Shown: piece by piece, positions 35,797 to 49,185 of the stretch
Position numbering within the stretch: position 1 is the stretch's first letter
Layout: each line of letters opens with the position of its first letter
Source: Coprinus comatus
Taxonomy: Eukaryota; Basidiomycota; Agaricomycetes; Agaricales; Agaricaceae
Assembly: GCA_034638255.1 (NCBI GenBank)
Contig: JAWPGT010000008.1
Location: 948,910-1,012,909, forward strand
Length of the DNA: 64,000 nt
Direction: 5' to 3'
Notes under the pieces: model-generated
Database searches by the model: none
The model's input: the letters and a program-made list of their open reading frames with translations, nothing else
What the model was told of the DNA's origin: nothing
Position numbers and translations under genes: made by a program

Positions 35797-35879
35797 GAAG
35801 GAGTCTGGGAATGCGTTGTCTCAGACCACTTAAGGCTGGCGCTGGATATCATCAACCCAGTCACTGGTCTGGAATAAAT

Positions 35880-38800
35880 TTTGGAACTATTAGTCATAAC
35901 TGGAAATGCAAAAACCATGTGTATGACAGCAAGTCTGTGGTTCAAATCATTAACCATTTAGCATTTTCTAACAACCCCAAAGCTGAGTGCTTGTCGCTAC
36001 CAATACAAATTGCTCATCGGACGCAATTGGAGTATCATGGAAGTAAGCGACCCATACGAGTATTTCTTGGGGAAATCGGATGGTATGCATCAACCAAAAC
36101 CAAGTTGACTCAGGACTAGGACGACCCAGTCTTCCACTGCGCCCATTTACTATATTATTCACGAGGAAATAAACCACGGTAGTATTTGAATCATAAGATC
36201 ATCTTAGAATTTTCGCACATCCCAACCAAGATTCCAACTTGTCTTCTGAGAACTTAACTACTGACAGATTACAGTTCAAATTACTTCAATCAAGTTTCTA
36301 CCGATGCCCTTCTAACACGTTCAACTCTTCGAAAACACACTGTGAGACACGGCTACGGGGGCACTACGAAGGACTAGGGGAAGGCCATTACAGGGACTAG
36401 AGAGACGTCGAAGAGAAGCATGAATTATTAATAGTAGTATGTTATTGTAGGGTTCTTTGGGCAGAAAAACACATTTCGGATCGTTCCTGCCCAATCCTGG
36501 CTTTCTTGAACTTATTCTCCATGTTAGTGAAGAGAAATTAAATATATTATCTTATATATACCCCAGGGAGCAAAGCCTTAAAGTACTATAGGGCACAATT
36601 GCACCAAAACAGCGAAGGTGGAGAGCTCATGAACTATTGTGGGGCGCTGATGATGGATTAATAAAAGAAGTTGCCTGCATCAAGTGGTATGGGTAGTATA
36701 TTTTTAACTATGATCACCGGAGGTACATATGGATTCAAATATTATAGTATATTCCTCAAATTGGAACCAGCACTTGTCCAAGATGTGTAGGGGTTAAAGA
36801 TGTGATTACTATGGCGCCGTGAAGCCCGATTACTACCTGGTTCAATGGTTATAATCGGCTCTAACTTCTCTGGCTGAATGCTTCTGAAGCTATCAATCCA
36901 AGCATGTTCATGTTCTCGCCGGATCGTTTCTGTTGACCCAGATTTTGGACGAACGACCTACAGTCTAAAGGCAGTGTTTCGAGCTCAAACTTCCGTCGCG
37001 CGTGCGACCAAAGAGTAAGTTGAATCATCTCCAGCCAGGAGTGATAGTACGAATTGCTCTCAAACAGCTGGTCCCCTACAATCCATAATGTCGTAGGAGA
37101 TCCGATACTGGTGGAAGAAAACGATTTTATCAATATCTATATAGCCTCATGTTTGTAGCTCGAAAGACATCTCCTACGTTGCGGAATCATATACTAGTAG
37201 GATAGAGTCCATAGTATACGCACCTTCAGGCTACTTATTTAAGTTCCTGCATCAAGTTTCGGTCCACTTAGCTCGGATCGCTTTGCTGGCAGTACTGCTC
37301 GCAGAAGCCTATGATGAAAATGATCTTGGTTCATTCAGAGCATGAGATAAAAAAAAACTGCTGTTCAGCCGCTCTAGTATTTGTATCATCTTGGAATAAA
37401 ATGAACAGAAAGCCATCGATTAACACTTCGGGTAGTTCCACGTCTGTGACAATGCCACTTCAATCAGCATACTTTTCATTCCGATACTAGAGACTGTTTT
37501 GGACTGCGCACGGAGCGCAGTTCATCCCTGCAAATTTAATGGCCAGCTTGGTAAGAAATGACCGGTGAGTAATCAGACGAATTCCATCATCCTATGTCAT
37601 GTCCAAGAACATGAATAGAACCAATTTATCACTTCCAAGATAGATAGATAGAATCATGATACACGCAACGCGCTGTAATTCACCGCTAACGATTAAGGTT
37701 TCGTTTTCGGATCATATATTGCTTGAGGTAACCGTATTTGTAATATGGTTAAATGGAACGCAAAATATATATTTTATAGTACTCGGAACTGAGAAGAGTA
37801 CTGGGGTTAGTTGGCGTTTAACTATGACCCCACGTCCTCCTATGAATGAACATAGCTGAGTGACTCACGTTCTGTTTGTTAAGCCGCTGTTCTCGCAGCC
37901 AGCAGACCGGAGTTACCAACTCGTCACATAAGATGAGCTTGGAACCGTAACTTTTAAGACAAGAACTATATTCCCGTGTAATATCAGCGCCTATTTCTGA
38001 AGGCTATGGTTTGGCTTGGGAGCCGCCACATACAGTACTTAGATTTAAAGCCTTCTTTCTCTTTGTTTCGAGAAGAAACGCCACTTCTTTTACTTCAGAA
38101 GCGCTGAAAATCAAGCTCCATGGGCAAATGCAATCACGTAAGTGCATTGTAGTCTAGGAAGAATAGACTTGATTACATTATTTTTAAACTGTAAATCCAC
38201 ATGGGAGCTATTGATGATATTATCTCTCTGTTACATAAACAACGTATTTTGTATAACTGTATACATCCTATCGATACGGGATATCAGAGCAAGGATGAAA
38301 AGTTGAAAACGGTACATGGTACCCCTCATATTCATGAAATGTCACTGTTTACATCCGGGACATATACTTTCAAGGTGTAATAAATGCATGATAGCTCCCT
38401 GACTCGCGGTGATCCCGTAAATATACATAGCTCAAACTTCACATGTAATTCTTGAGCACGTCCCATGGCTCGCACCGGTCAATTGGTATTTCATACTATC
38501 CTCAACCGACCGGTTTTTCTCTCACAACTGACAATTAATGACCTGTGTATTATTAATTTTCCAAGGGGGGAAGTGATCACTGAGATATGAACTGAAGGGA
38601 TTAAATGTTCAGTGAACTCGAAGTTAAAGAAAGTCCACATGATATCACAATTTGACTTTGTATGTTAACTGTGACCCAACAGAGCTTGTTCGAAGCCATC
38701 AAGATCCGCTTCATATCAGAAAACCAATGGATTGTACTGATAACGAATTCTAGTCCTGCCCCGGCAACCTTTCCTTTGTATTCAAGAACCTGTCTTTGAC

Positions 38801-40790
38801 TAAAAGGCTTAAGAGGTTCCATCATAGTGTATGCAATTGAACCACTTTCTTGATTGATTCGCTATGTCATTGAACTTCTACCTTCCAAGTTCCAATCTTA
38901 ATATAGAACATCAATGAAAGATTACTCACAATCTCATCTTCGCGGCCATCCAATTATTCACCGGAAAGAACACTTCTACTGTTTATGACCGCACAAACTT
39001 AAATTAACCATGTGGAATCCCATGAAACGTATGATTCTATGTTTCAAAACAGAAGAGGCAGGCTGGTCACTACAACATTAGACTTGTAACAGCTTGTTCT
39101 TTAGCCGCCCAAAAGCACTATCATCCTTATCGAAATTAAACGCTAACAAAAACCCAAGAGAAGCTCCAATAAAATCAAGAGATTTTACAACTGGTTCAGT
39201 TACCAGTACGAGACTTCCTTTACTCATCGAACAACTTCCATTGGCTGTCACCAGCGACTGGACAAATGGCATAATTACATACCTCGGAATTTTCCATGAA
39301 ACGTAGGACTGGATTCTAAAAAAAAGATTAATGAGCAAGGCATAACACCATGGCATAAATACAACTAAGGAACACTGGATCCGAACCGCACAGACACTAT
39401 ATAGTTTATCAATACCCATCTACCAAAAATTTTATATTATCATTATCATCATTACCATCAAAACTGTTGGTTTAGCTCAGAATGCCACTCGTTTGTTCGC
39501 CGGATTCTGAAGTCATACCCTTTATAACCGCATAAAAGCGCTCTTAAAATAACTACGATTCTATATCTTAAAACCCAAGGAGAATTCTATAATAACGCAG
39601 GCTGAGCTACCTGTGGCTGCCTTCAACCAGGGTTCAATCCACACTGACTGCGCAAAACATGTGCCACATTAGCTCGCGTTAGCAACCGCCAGTGACCCTT
39701 GTGGACATCGTTATGCAGAGATTTTTAACTCCCACCAAATCCGGGACCTCGGTATTATCCCATTAATTGAAGCTAATAATTCAGGTTCTAATGGGTTCAT
39801 CTCAGTAAGTTTCAACATATGAAAGTCTTCTCTGACACTGGACCCGCTTACATTCGCACGTATCATTCAAATACTGTACATACATTTCCCGATTCCTCGG
39901 ACATTTATGATTTACTAACCGATGCGACTGATTAATGTATAATACAGAAGCAAGATTCAAATGATATGATAAAGGACTGAGCTATATCGGATGTCATTAG
40001 GTTTTGCCAGAATTTTTTATTTTATCATATCACATCAATTAGTAGCTGAAGTTCTAACATTAGCCATTGTCATATAAGCTCGCAGCGAAAAAAGTGATGT
40101 AGTAAGGTTTTACTAATCCAACCTCCGGGTAATGATAGTAATGTTTATGAATGTTGGAAAGTGAACACTGGGAGTTGTATTGGAACAATGTAGATTACTG
40201 GTTATTTCAAAGATCACTTATCATGAATCATCCTGATCTGAACAACCGATAATCATCATTGTCGGATGTCCAAGTCGCACCCAACGCGCCATAGACCACA
40301 ATCCCGTTCAAGTCGCATCCAATGAACCCTTTAAATTATTCATAGAAATTTGCGTTTCGAAACAATCAAACACCCTGATTCTAAACTAAAACCCCAGGAA
40401 CATAAAAATAAAATTCAAAAAAAAACAAGCTGCAACATATTGCAACAAGTCAAAACGAACGAAACATTCGAAGTCAGAATTACTGAAATTAACATATAGT
40501 GCGTACCCTTGAAACATTTATCAAGGATTTTTTTACTGTTTGTTTTGTGAACGCAAAAAAGTGAAGAGAGAAATAGAGAAAGGGAAGTATGACGAGCATA
40601 TGATATGATATGATACTACTAGCATGGGGGGATTGTACTAAAAAAGGTTTGCTTGGTAAATCAAGGAAAGGGAAAAGGAATGTAAAGGCTTAGGCAATAG
40701 TAACAGTAGAGCAATGCCAAGAAAGAAAAAGACTTTTTGACCTCTCACTTTGCACGACATCTAACAACTCCAACAAAAATCCACAAAAAA
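35880..40790. other. Gene-poor interval
   Basis: About 4.9 kb, AT-rich, with stops in all frames. The best frames are 36861-37133, 38601-38825 and 39078-39419 (all minus). The last two have some hydrophobic character but no family, signal peptide or splicing context, and I leave them uncalled. The right end (40380-40790) is A-rich and probably holds the 3' untranslated region of the disordered coiled-coil gene. Confidence 0.5.
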
Positions 40791-43700
40791 TTAACTTCTC
40801 GCCAAAATCGCTCGAGCCTTTCTCTTCGACTTAGGAGGTAGGGGAAGATCACCAATCAACGCTTCTTCATAATGTTTCTTTTGAACATAATGGTTCTGAT
40901 TATCCTCCTGTTCTTGAGACGTAGATATCGACGATGATGTTGTAGGAGGAGGAGGTGGCGGTGGAGAATCTGATTCAGCAGTGATCAAATGTGCCAATGG
41001 ATGTACCGTTGCCGAGCTGGGTTGAGTATGGAATCGAACACTAACGTTACTACTTGCTGTAGAAGGTACCGAATTCGTAACCATAGATGACCTTCGTGAC
41101 ATTGACGAACTATTCGCATTCGCATTTTGATGAAGTAATCTCATCTCATTCCTCAACGCAGCCATTTCATCACGCATCAATCTAACCTCCTCCTTTGAGC
41201 TCGAATTCAAATTATCTTCCTCTTCAACCACCATATTCGTTTTCTTGTTCTTCTCCTGCAAATTTCTCACCTGTTCTCTCATCATCTCCAATTCTTGTCT
41301 CATGGCTCTAACCTCCGGATTAATTGGTATCTCTCTCTCCTTCTCCTTATTCCTTTGTTCTTTCAATTGAACCAGATCCATCCTCATACTCCTTAATTCC
41401 TCCTGCAACACTGAAATATCACTCGAATTCGCATTATTCATCGTCGTCCTCGATGTCGTAGCCATCATAGAACTTGACATCATACTAGAATCGGGTCGAG
41501 TAGGAGGTGGAGTTTGTACGAATGATGAAGAATATGATGGTGAAGTCGGCTGAGTCGCAATTGATGAAAACGAAGTATTATCATACGAAGGTGATGTAGC
41601 ATCCACATCCACATCCATTCCCATACCCATTGAACCCATACTCACATTCACACCCAAAGCTCTTCCCTTCCCTTTCCCACCTCTACCACTTCTACCACTC
41701 TTATCCGAAGGTATAAGATCTCTCTCAGCAGCCAATTCCAATAAATCATTCAATCCTGTCAAAGTATCCCTTACCATTGAAACAACCTTTCTAACAACAA
41801 CACCACTCCCACTACCTTCATCATCCCTATTCCTAATACTACGACCCCTATCCCTAATCCGACCCCTGCCATTCATTCTCTCATCACCTTCATCTTCATC
41901 AGTATCCTCTTCACGTTGTCTCTTACGTGATAAAACAGAACCAGAAGAATGGTTAGTATATATAGATCTTGGTTGACTTTCACTACGATGTGAACGTGAA
42001 CCATCATCGTGTGAAAGTGAACGACGTATGTTAATAGATCGTTCAGATGTTTCGAGGGAATTGGAATTGAGTGGGGCTCGGTTTTGATGAGGGAATGTAG
42101 TGGAAATGGATGATCCATCTTGACGAGGAGTCGAATGATATGGGGATTGAGGTTGAGATTGGGATTGAGCATTGGGAATTGGTAAACCAGTAAACGAATT
42201 CTGGAAATGGGTAGGAGTGCTTTGAGGAGGTGGCATATTCACATTGTTATTTCGTAAAGGAGTGGAATTCGCATCAGGTAAAACGGGATTGGCAGCAGTA
42301 GGTTGTTCAGGACGGAAGTTGGTCACAGGTCTTAGACGAGGAGGGGTTGGTGAACGTGAAGGTTCCGTCGAAACAGGCGCACTACTACTTGAATTTGACA
42401 TAGCATATGGCAAAATCGTCGAAAATTGTTGTGTAGTAGAGATTGGTTTTGTAACGTAACATGCTTCACCGATCGGTGTCTGTTTTGATGCGTCCGATGT
42501 CAACGAGAGAGGTTGGACTGGTTCCAAACTGAACGGTACTGGTTGAGCAATGTCAGGTATCGCTACTGACGAAGCTTTAGGAGTCGAGTCAATAATAGCG
42601 TCCAATGTACCCTGCGACTGATCATCGCCATCTGTATTCAAATCCGAATCACTCATCCTCATTGGCGACCCGGGGGTAATTGTTCCTGAATGCGATTCTT
42701 CAGGTTGATTCTGATTTTGATTATTGGTAGCAGGTTGGGTCCCAGGAATTGAGATATTAATTTCCTGATTTTGTGATTGCCATGTTGGATCCTGAATGGA
42801 TAGCTGTTGTAATGCAGATGGAGGTGAAGGTGGAGGAGGCAGAGGATCAATCTCTTCAATCTTCCCACAAGGAACAATAATCACTGGACTGGTAACAGGC
42901 GTTCCAAAGTCCATATCAGAATCATTGTCGTCAATCTCTTCCACAACATGCACCTGCGTCTCAGGAACAACTTTTTCCACTTCCGGTGATGGCTCTTTCT
43001 CTTCTTCCCTTGTCTCCGTAACGACTACCGATTCTGGCTCCAGTTCCACTTGTAAGTCATCCCCATTCTGAATTGCGGGAACAGCTACCTCCTTTTCTGC
43101 AGAAACCCTCGACGTTGGTTTTGGAGAACTTTCAACTGACCCACCAAGACTTGAAGTTGGCAATTCATCATCCAAAGTAATAAAACCTCCAGAACGGAAA
43201 GGTCCCAAAAACCCTCCAGATCGGAAACCCGGAACAGCAGAACGCCGAGACCAATCTGGAACATTAGGGCTCGGAATGCTGGGTGTTGGCAAAGGAGCTG
43301 AACAAGGAGGTGGAAGTGGGAGTGGAAGTGGAGGTGGAGAAGGTGAAGGTGGAAAGAGCACAGTTTCGGGTTCCGGTTTCGGTGTAATTGGAAAAAATGG
43401 CGGAGGCGATGAAGGAATTATCATAGGATGAGAAGATAATCCGCCAAGTCCAGGGATTTCGTCAGGTGACTCTGAACGAGCAGGTGATGGTGGTCGTGGA
43501 GGTGCGAAGATCGCAGGAGACCATGTCGGCCGGATTCGATTATCACCATTAATCGTTGCAGCTATATAGTTAAAATGTGAAAATATATCCCAGTACCTGG
43601 GTAATTATACAATACCTTTTTCCGTTTCCTGCGGCACAGGCGATGGAGATTTTGTGGGCAACTTGGCAGGAGATGCAGCAACAGGGGTAGACATTGCACA

Positions 43701-45772
43701 ATCCATATCGACGCTTGATGAAATAAATAAAACCACACCAGCGGGGAACTAAAAAAACTCACTCGATGCCTTGAGGAGATGGGGGAGAATGTGACACTCC
43801 ATTCTGATGTGAATCATGTGGTGGAGGGGTTCTACTCTTTGATTTTGAAGCATGTGTTGGTGTGACAGAGAGTCGAGGAGTAGGAACTGTATCGGTTGTT
43901 GTGGTAGGTTCTGCGGGTTCTTGTGGCAGAGGGACGATTTGTGGGACGGGGCTATGAGCAGGAGTAGAGTCGATGGATGTAGGAGTGAAACTACGTATGA
44001 CAATATGTTCTTTTGTGTCTTCTTCCTCCGCGTACAGAATGATGTCATCAAAATCAGCGTCCAAGTCATCGTCCTGGGGAATCACAATTTCTGGGACTGA
44101 AGGTGTGGATTCCTTTTCTAGTTCCTCTACAGTTATGGGTTCTACGGGTGGCGAAGGAGATGGGGATTTGTGTGGCTGCACATCGTAAGATACTTCAGGT
44201 GCATTGGAATCGTCGATGGAAACGGGATGAGATCGGGCTGGAATTTCAACAGGAGGGATAGGATTGTGAGGATTCGTATCTGTGTCTTCAACCATAGGAA
44301 CCGGAGAGGGTGATTTTTGAGGAGTATCTTGTGAAATTGGAGTGCTTTCCTATGTGATGTGAGAATGAAGCTCGGGATTGAAATTTGAAATGAACTTGCC
44401 TTTTCAGGTTCTGGTACGATAGGTTCTGGTACAACAGGCTCTTGCGGTAACTTGAAAGAAAAAAGTTAGTATGATAGGGATGAAAGGTCATGAAACATAC
44501 AGGTTCTTCTCCAGCGACTTGTATTGGTTCTGGATTATCTGAAGTGATATCCATCACTGGGACGTCATTTTGTGTTGGTTGAATAATTGGTAGATCCTGG
44601 ACGATGGAGACAGGTTCTGCTGGGGGAACAATGACTGCGGCGACCTCTTCCTGTTTGATTACATATTCATCTACCCAGACCCAATTTCCTTGTTCTGTTT
44701 TCTTCAAACCGCGTGTAATCATGCGACCATCTATTCCAGCACGAAGTTCGTCCTGGGTGAGTTTGAAGCCCTTGTGACCTCTCAAGGCCCATCTGGACCA
44801 ATCTAGAGGATGATAAGTGTGAAAGTGGAGGGAAGAGAAATGGAAAAACAAGCCTATTTTGAGGACATCCTTTTCATACTCTTCGTTCTCAAACTCTCTG
44901 TAGAAATCCCTGAGAAACTCTTCTCTGCTGATGAGCCAGTTTTTGTTGTAGCGAGCGAGGGCGCGATCGAAGGTAGGACATCTCCACTTGCGGGACATTG
45001 CGGTGGGATCTGAGGGTGTTGATTTTGTGGCATCGATGATTCCCTTGTTGCAAGCTTGTTCCGCCTCGTTGAAAAAGCGTTCGCAGAGACGGGAGAGATG
45101 AAGGATGTCGAACTTGTAATCCGACCACTCCTTGTCCCTCTGCGCACTTGTGAGGACGAGTTTGAGGCTTGCCCACTGGAACTTTGCGACGAACATGAGA
45201 GGGACGCGATAGCCTCTGGGAACCTTTATGTTGTGAGGCTGGTCAAAGTCGCCGTGCTGGTAGAGGGTGAGCTGGATGAAGGGTTGTTTTCCTGTGACTG
45301 GTGCTGGGATGGTGAATACGAGAGAGCGTAGTTTGGAGATGATCTTGTCCTCTGACCAGTCGTGTGGTCGCAGGTACTCCAGTTCGTCTGCATGGCGCCA
45401 CGGAGCCCTTGTGTTGGCTGTCTCGTCCTTTCCCTTTCCCTTTGCCTTTGCCTTTGCAACATCGGACGACTTGGAGGACGAGTACTGTGAGTCTGTTTCG
45501 CTGTCGTGGTCATTGTCGCTGGGAGCTCTCCAACAGGGCTTCTGCTTGAACGTCTCCTCTGGCATAGACGTCGAGCGAGCCTTTGTGCGTGTTGTTCTGC
45601 GGGTGGGAGGGGGTGGTTGCGGAGATGGGGATGGTTTGGATGACGACGAGACGTTTTCCTTGTCGTTGTCGACGTTGTCGGTGTGGTCGATGTCGTGGTC
45701 TGTGCGCAGGGGTCTTGAGAGTCTGGCTGTAGTCCTGCGTAATGGGCGAGAGGGGGTAGTGTTGGATGGCAT
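40791..45772 (-). CDS. Large disordered coiled-coil protein
   Basis: Start at 45772 (MPSNTTPSRPLRRTTARLSR); an in-frame ATG 27 nt upstream is possible. The protein is about 1600 residues. An N-terminal basic, Ser/Pro-rich tail leads into one folded block (about residues 140-370: WRHADELEYLRPHDWSEDKI, FIQLTLYQHGDFDQPHNI, PLMFVAKFQWASLKLVLT, FDRALARYNKNWLISREEFL). Then come long Pro/Ser/Thr/Glu-rich regions, a Gly/Arg cluster (RSGRGGKGKGRALG), and a coiled coil (LQEELRSMRMDLVQLKEQ, VRAMRQELEMMREQVRNLQE, VRLMRDEMAALRNEMRLLHQ). The C-terminus PPKSKRKARAILARS looks like a nuclear signal. Short introns lie near 44470, 44350, 43750 and 43560. Composition suggests a nuclear scaffold or regulator; the family is not recognised. 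It starts only 70 bp beyond the end of the AA9 gene. Confidence 0.75.
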
Positions 45773-45841
45773 GAATGAGTGACCGTCAAAAAACAACAAG
45801 TCTTGTTGTGGTAAACAAACAAATAATTATATTATTTCTAT

Positions 45842-46888
45842 CTACCCCTGCCACACCCCTCCTCCTGGTATTGTGTAGCTTGCACTGCTGTTGCTTGAAC
45901 TGTACCACCACAGCTGTGTCAGGATACCTCTGTAATATTATATTAGCCTATATCCTCACTAATCAGTATACAGTCACTCACGACTCGGTGGCCTTGTATG
46001 CTCCAGGCAATGCGATGCCAGATGGGTTGGCAGATCCACCTCCAGTCACACGCACCTGCACACAGTGTGGGTAGAACTGTGCTCCTCCAACCGTTCCAGC
46101 GACGTGGAGCCCAAGGATCTCATGTCTGTGCACAGTTCATCAGCTTTTAAAACTCTCCATTCTCTCAAAACGACTTATCAAAAGGTATTCCCCGTTGGCT
46201 AAGCTCTTCGGAATAGTCACTGTCCAGCTAGCACCCTGTGCAGCCAGGCGGTCCTTATATTACACGTTAGCACCGGCCTTTGAGTCAGCAAATAGACCTA
46301 CAGATCCCCACGCTGGTGTCTGCTTCGGATCCCAGCCAAAGTGATCAATCTTCACCCACGGACTACCACTGTCTCCCTTGAAGTTGGCACATCCATTCGT
46401 ACACTTGGCAATGTAGGTCATCACTGGTCCAGAGTGCGAGCTTCCCCACTGGTCCCATTGGACTGTATATTCTTCAGTATATTCTCCAATAATCAGTCTC
46501 TCACCACTTACACTTCACCTGCGAACCTGCCGTAACCGTCGCAAATTGGGTCGTCGGCACATTCCCACCTTTGTTACACGTAATGTCCTGTTTCCTCCTC
46601 AGCATCTTCTCTATTGTCTACATTACACACTCACTGCAGAGCTGATATCCGTCACTGGCCCATTGTCAGTGATCCTTCTCTCCACTCGCACCGGCAACGG
46701 CGTAACATATCTGTCCATTAGTCAGATCGGAGCCTCTATTGCATTCTACTCGCTTACGGGTCGCTGAAAGGTGCCCATCCAGGATAGGTTACTCCGTTCA
46801 TCGTCACAGAGGCAAGGTACCCATGTCCACTGACACTCGAGATACCAGCAAGAGAGAGAGCAAGAAGAGTTACAAATGTCTGTTTCAT
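45842..46888 (-). CDS. AA9 lytic polysaccharide monooxygenase
   Basis: A secreted copper enzyme that oxidatively cleaves cellulose or related glucans. The start at 46888 gives the signal MKQTFVTLLALSLAGISSVSG, which leaves His as the mature residue 1 (HGYLASVTMNG), as AA9 requires for the copper histidine brace. The second brace His is in SSHSGPVMTYIAKC, and the axial Tyr in AQFYPHCVQVRV. Other family blocks are GPVTDISSADITCN, VQWDQWG, WVKIDHFGWD, WTVTIPKSLANGEYL, LRHEILGLHVAG, SGIALPGAY and a C-terminal SYTIPGGGVWQG with TAG at 45844-45842. About five introns. No cellulose-binding module follows, so it is a single-domain enzyme. It supports a wood- or litter-decaying life style. It is divergent from the P450 at 47191. 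Confidence 0.9.
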
Positions 46889-47190
46889 TGCGTACCCTTC
46901 CCTCTCTCTCTCCCAACAGCCCTCATATACCTCGTGTATTCTCCGAGACAAGCCCCATAATTCACCGTAAAATAGCCAATAAACCTACACTGATCCTATG
47001 ACGACTGCACTTTTTCCGATTTTTAGACTTTACTCGGTCCGCTTTTTATCATGTGTATTAGGTTATCCTACATTCCCCGACCTTCACTAGTCTCCTTCGT
47101 CCGTGATGAGCGCAACTGTTTCACTCAACCGTCGACTTCCGTTAACTCTCATATTAAAGCACCGTCGTTGGTAGTAGTTAGTATCACACA
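46889..47190. promoter_or_regulatory. Divergent promoter, AA9 LPMO / P450
   Basis: 302 bp between two divergent start codons. It must hold both promoters. No specific factor site could be assigned with confidence. Confidence 0.45.
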
Positions 47191-49185
47191 ATGCTATATA
47201 CAATCATCCTAATCGCTCTTTTCTCGTGCGCATACATCCACAAGAGACGATCAGGCGCAAGTACACCCATGTCACATTGTCTATCTTGATCCACTTATTC
47301 TTCCGTTCAGTTAGATCACATACCTACCATAGGACCCCATGGTCTATTCACTTCATGGATCGGCTCTTTAATGACAATGAAGAATGGCCATCACATGATT
47401 CAAGAAGCTTATCACAAAGTATGCAACGTCATTGTCTTCATTCAATCCTTGTCGTCTCACTTCTCACGCAAAGCATCGTATCTTTAAAATATCGAGATAC
47501 TTCTCATGGCTTGTCATTGTCAGTGGCCAGGAATATCTTCAAGATATTCGCAAGGCTTCCGTCAACCAGTTGTCATTCATGCATGCTTTGGATCAGGTAT
47601 TGACACACACAACACTGAGAATTATTCCCATTCAACTGGATATAGGATGCACAGTTTCAATATACTATAGGCCCTCATTTACTCATGAGTGACTATCATG
47701 TCCATGCTGTACAAGGAAAAATGACTAGGAACATATCCCCTCGTTTCCATGACATCATGGACGAAATTGGTCTTGCATTCGACCAATCTCTTCATGCTCA
47801 AGGTATCTATTTTACGCTTTATTGTATGTATTCAACCTTATCGTTTCTCCAGTCCCAGCTTATTCGTCTGTCGTACAAATCATCTCCAGGGTCAGCGCTC
47901 GTTTCTTTGTCGGTCCCACACTAAGTACCCTTCTTTCTTAAATTGCAATTTCAACACGATATTCATCGTTTACAAGGCTCAGATGAAAGGTACACACATA
48001 TAATGCAAGCATTTGCCCATCACGTATTTTTCAGTGGTGCTTTAATCGCTTGGTTCCCTGTCTTCCTACGACCGTAAGTCTTTTCTATCTACCAACTTGT
48101 TTATTTTCACACCATTTCAAGGTTTGTCACTCGCATTCTATTTAACATCCCTGCCAAGATTCAAGAAGTAGAACATTATTTGGAACCTTTGGTAACTGAA
48201 CGATTGGAAAAGATGAAAGCTGGCGATGAAAATCTTCCAGTAAGTTGTCAGTCGTCGAGAGTATCACTTATTCATTGTTCTATAGAACGATATGATCACT
48301 TGGTTATTGGATGCTGCTGAAGAAGATCAACGAAATCTAAAAGATATCACGCAACGTATGATTTTCCTCAGTGTGGCAGCTATCCACACACATCATCTGT
48401 CAGTCTTTTCTACATATCAAAGTTTATGCATGTCTGATCCGTCTATAGCTACTTACTCAAGTCCTGTTCAATTTGGCTACTTATCAAGACTATATTCAAC
48501 CATTGAGAGACGAAATACGAGAGATAGTAGATGTCGAAGGCTGGGGGAAGAATGCTATTGATCAAATGATGAAATTGGATAGTTTTATCAAGGAATCGGA
48601 ACGAGTACATGGATGCAGCTCTTGCAAGTCGTATAAACTGTTTCTTGATAGTATTGCTGACATGTATTGCTCAGTGAGGAGCGTAAGGAAAGTTATGAGT
48701 GACTCGTTTACCTTTTCCGATGGTACTGTTGTTCCAAAAGGTACAAATCTTTCAACCATTAGTCGGGCCCTTAATCAGGACAAAGTAAGTTACCTTGTAT
48801 ATCCTTCGCTTTACACAATTAATCGAAGGAATAGGATATATATCCAAATCCGTATGAATTCCAAGGTTTTCGTTTTGCTGAAAAGGAAGACAAACAGTAT
48901 CGTATGACAGCTATCACTGACAAATTTATAACATTTGGAATTGGACGACATGCATGGTATGTGTGATTCAAACACACAAATATCACAAAATCTGACCATT
49001 TTACATCTTATAGTCCAGGTCGTTTCTTTGCAATAACAGAAGTGAAAACTATTCTTGCAAGATTGATTTTGGAATATGATATCAAGTTGGGTGATGGGAT
49101 GAAAGAAAGACCTGAGAATAATTGGTTTATTGGGCTCGAGATTCAGCCGAATATGAAGGCTAGTCTTGAGTTTAGGAAACTTTAA
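47191..49185 (+). CDS. Cytochrome P450, with likely frame breaks
   Basis: A membrane-anchored heme monooxygenase of the type expanded in Agaricomycetes. The N-terminal anchor is MLYTIILIALFSCAYIHKRR, followed by IPTIGPHGLFTSWIGSL. The I-helix region reads FLSVAAIHTHHLSLLTQVLF, the ExxR motif is ESER, and the heme loop FGIGRHACPG has its Cys formed across an intron (TG|T) near 48960-49017. It ends ASLEFRKL with TAA at 49183-49185. Eleven or so introns. Between VSARFFVGPTL (about 47922) and GALIAWFPVFLRP (about 48035) the frame changes twice: the segment reading SFLNCNFNTIFIVYKAQMK is one base out relative to both neighbours, and no splice pair fixes it. Either the gene is inactive or the assembly has small errors here. 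Substrate unknown. Confidence 0.8.

Noticed and set aside
36861..37133. 90-codon minus-strand frame
   Set aside because: No recognisable composition or neighbours; likely chance.
39078..39419. 113-codon minus-strand frame, hydrophobic
   Set aside because: No signal peptide, splicing context or family; the stretch around it is stop-rich.
39464..39640. GGTTTAGCTCAG start and GGTTCAATCC box suggesting a tRNA
   Set aside because: The two elements are about 170 nt apart with no plausible intron or acceptor stem.
45267..45782. 171-codon plus-strand frame
   Set aside because: It mirrors the basic/Ser-rich N-terminus of the disordered protein on the other strand.
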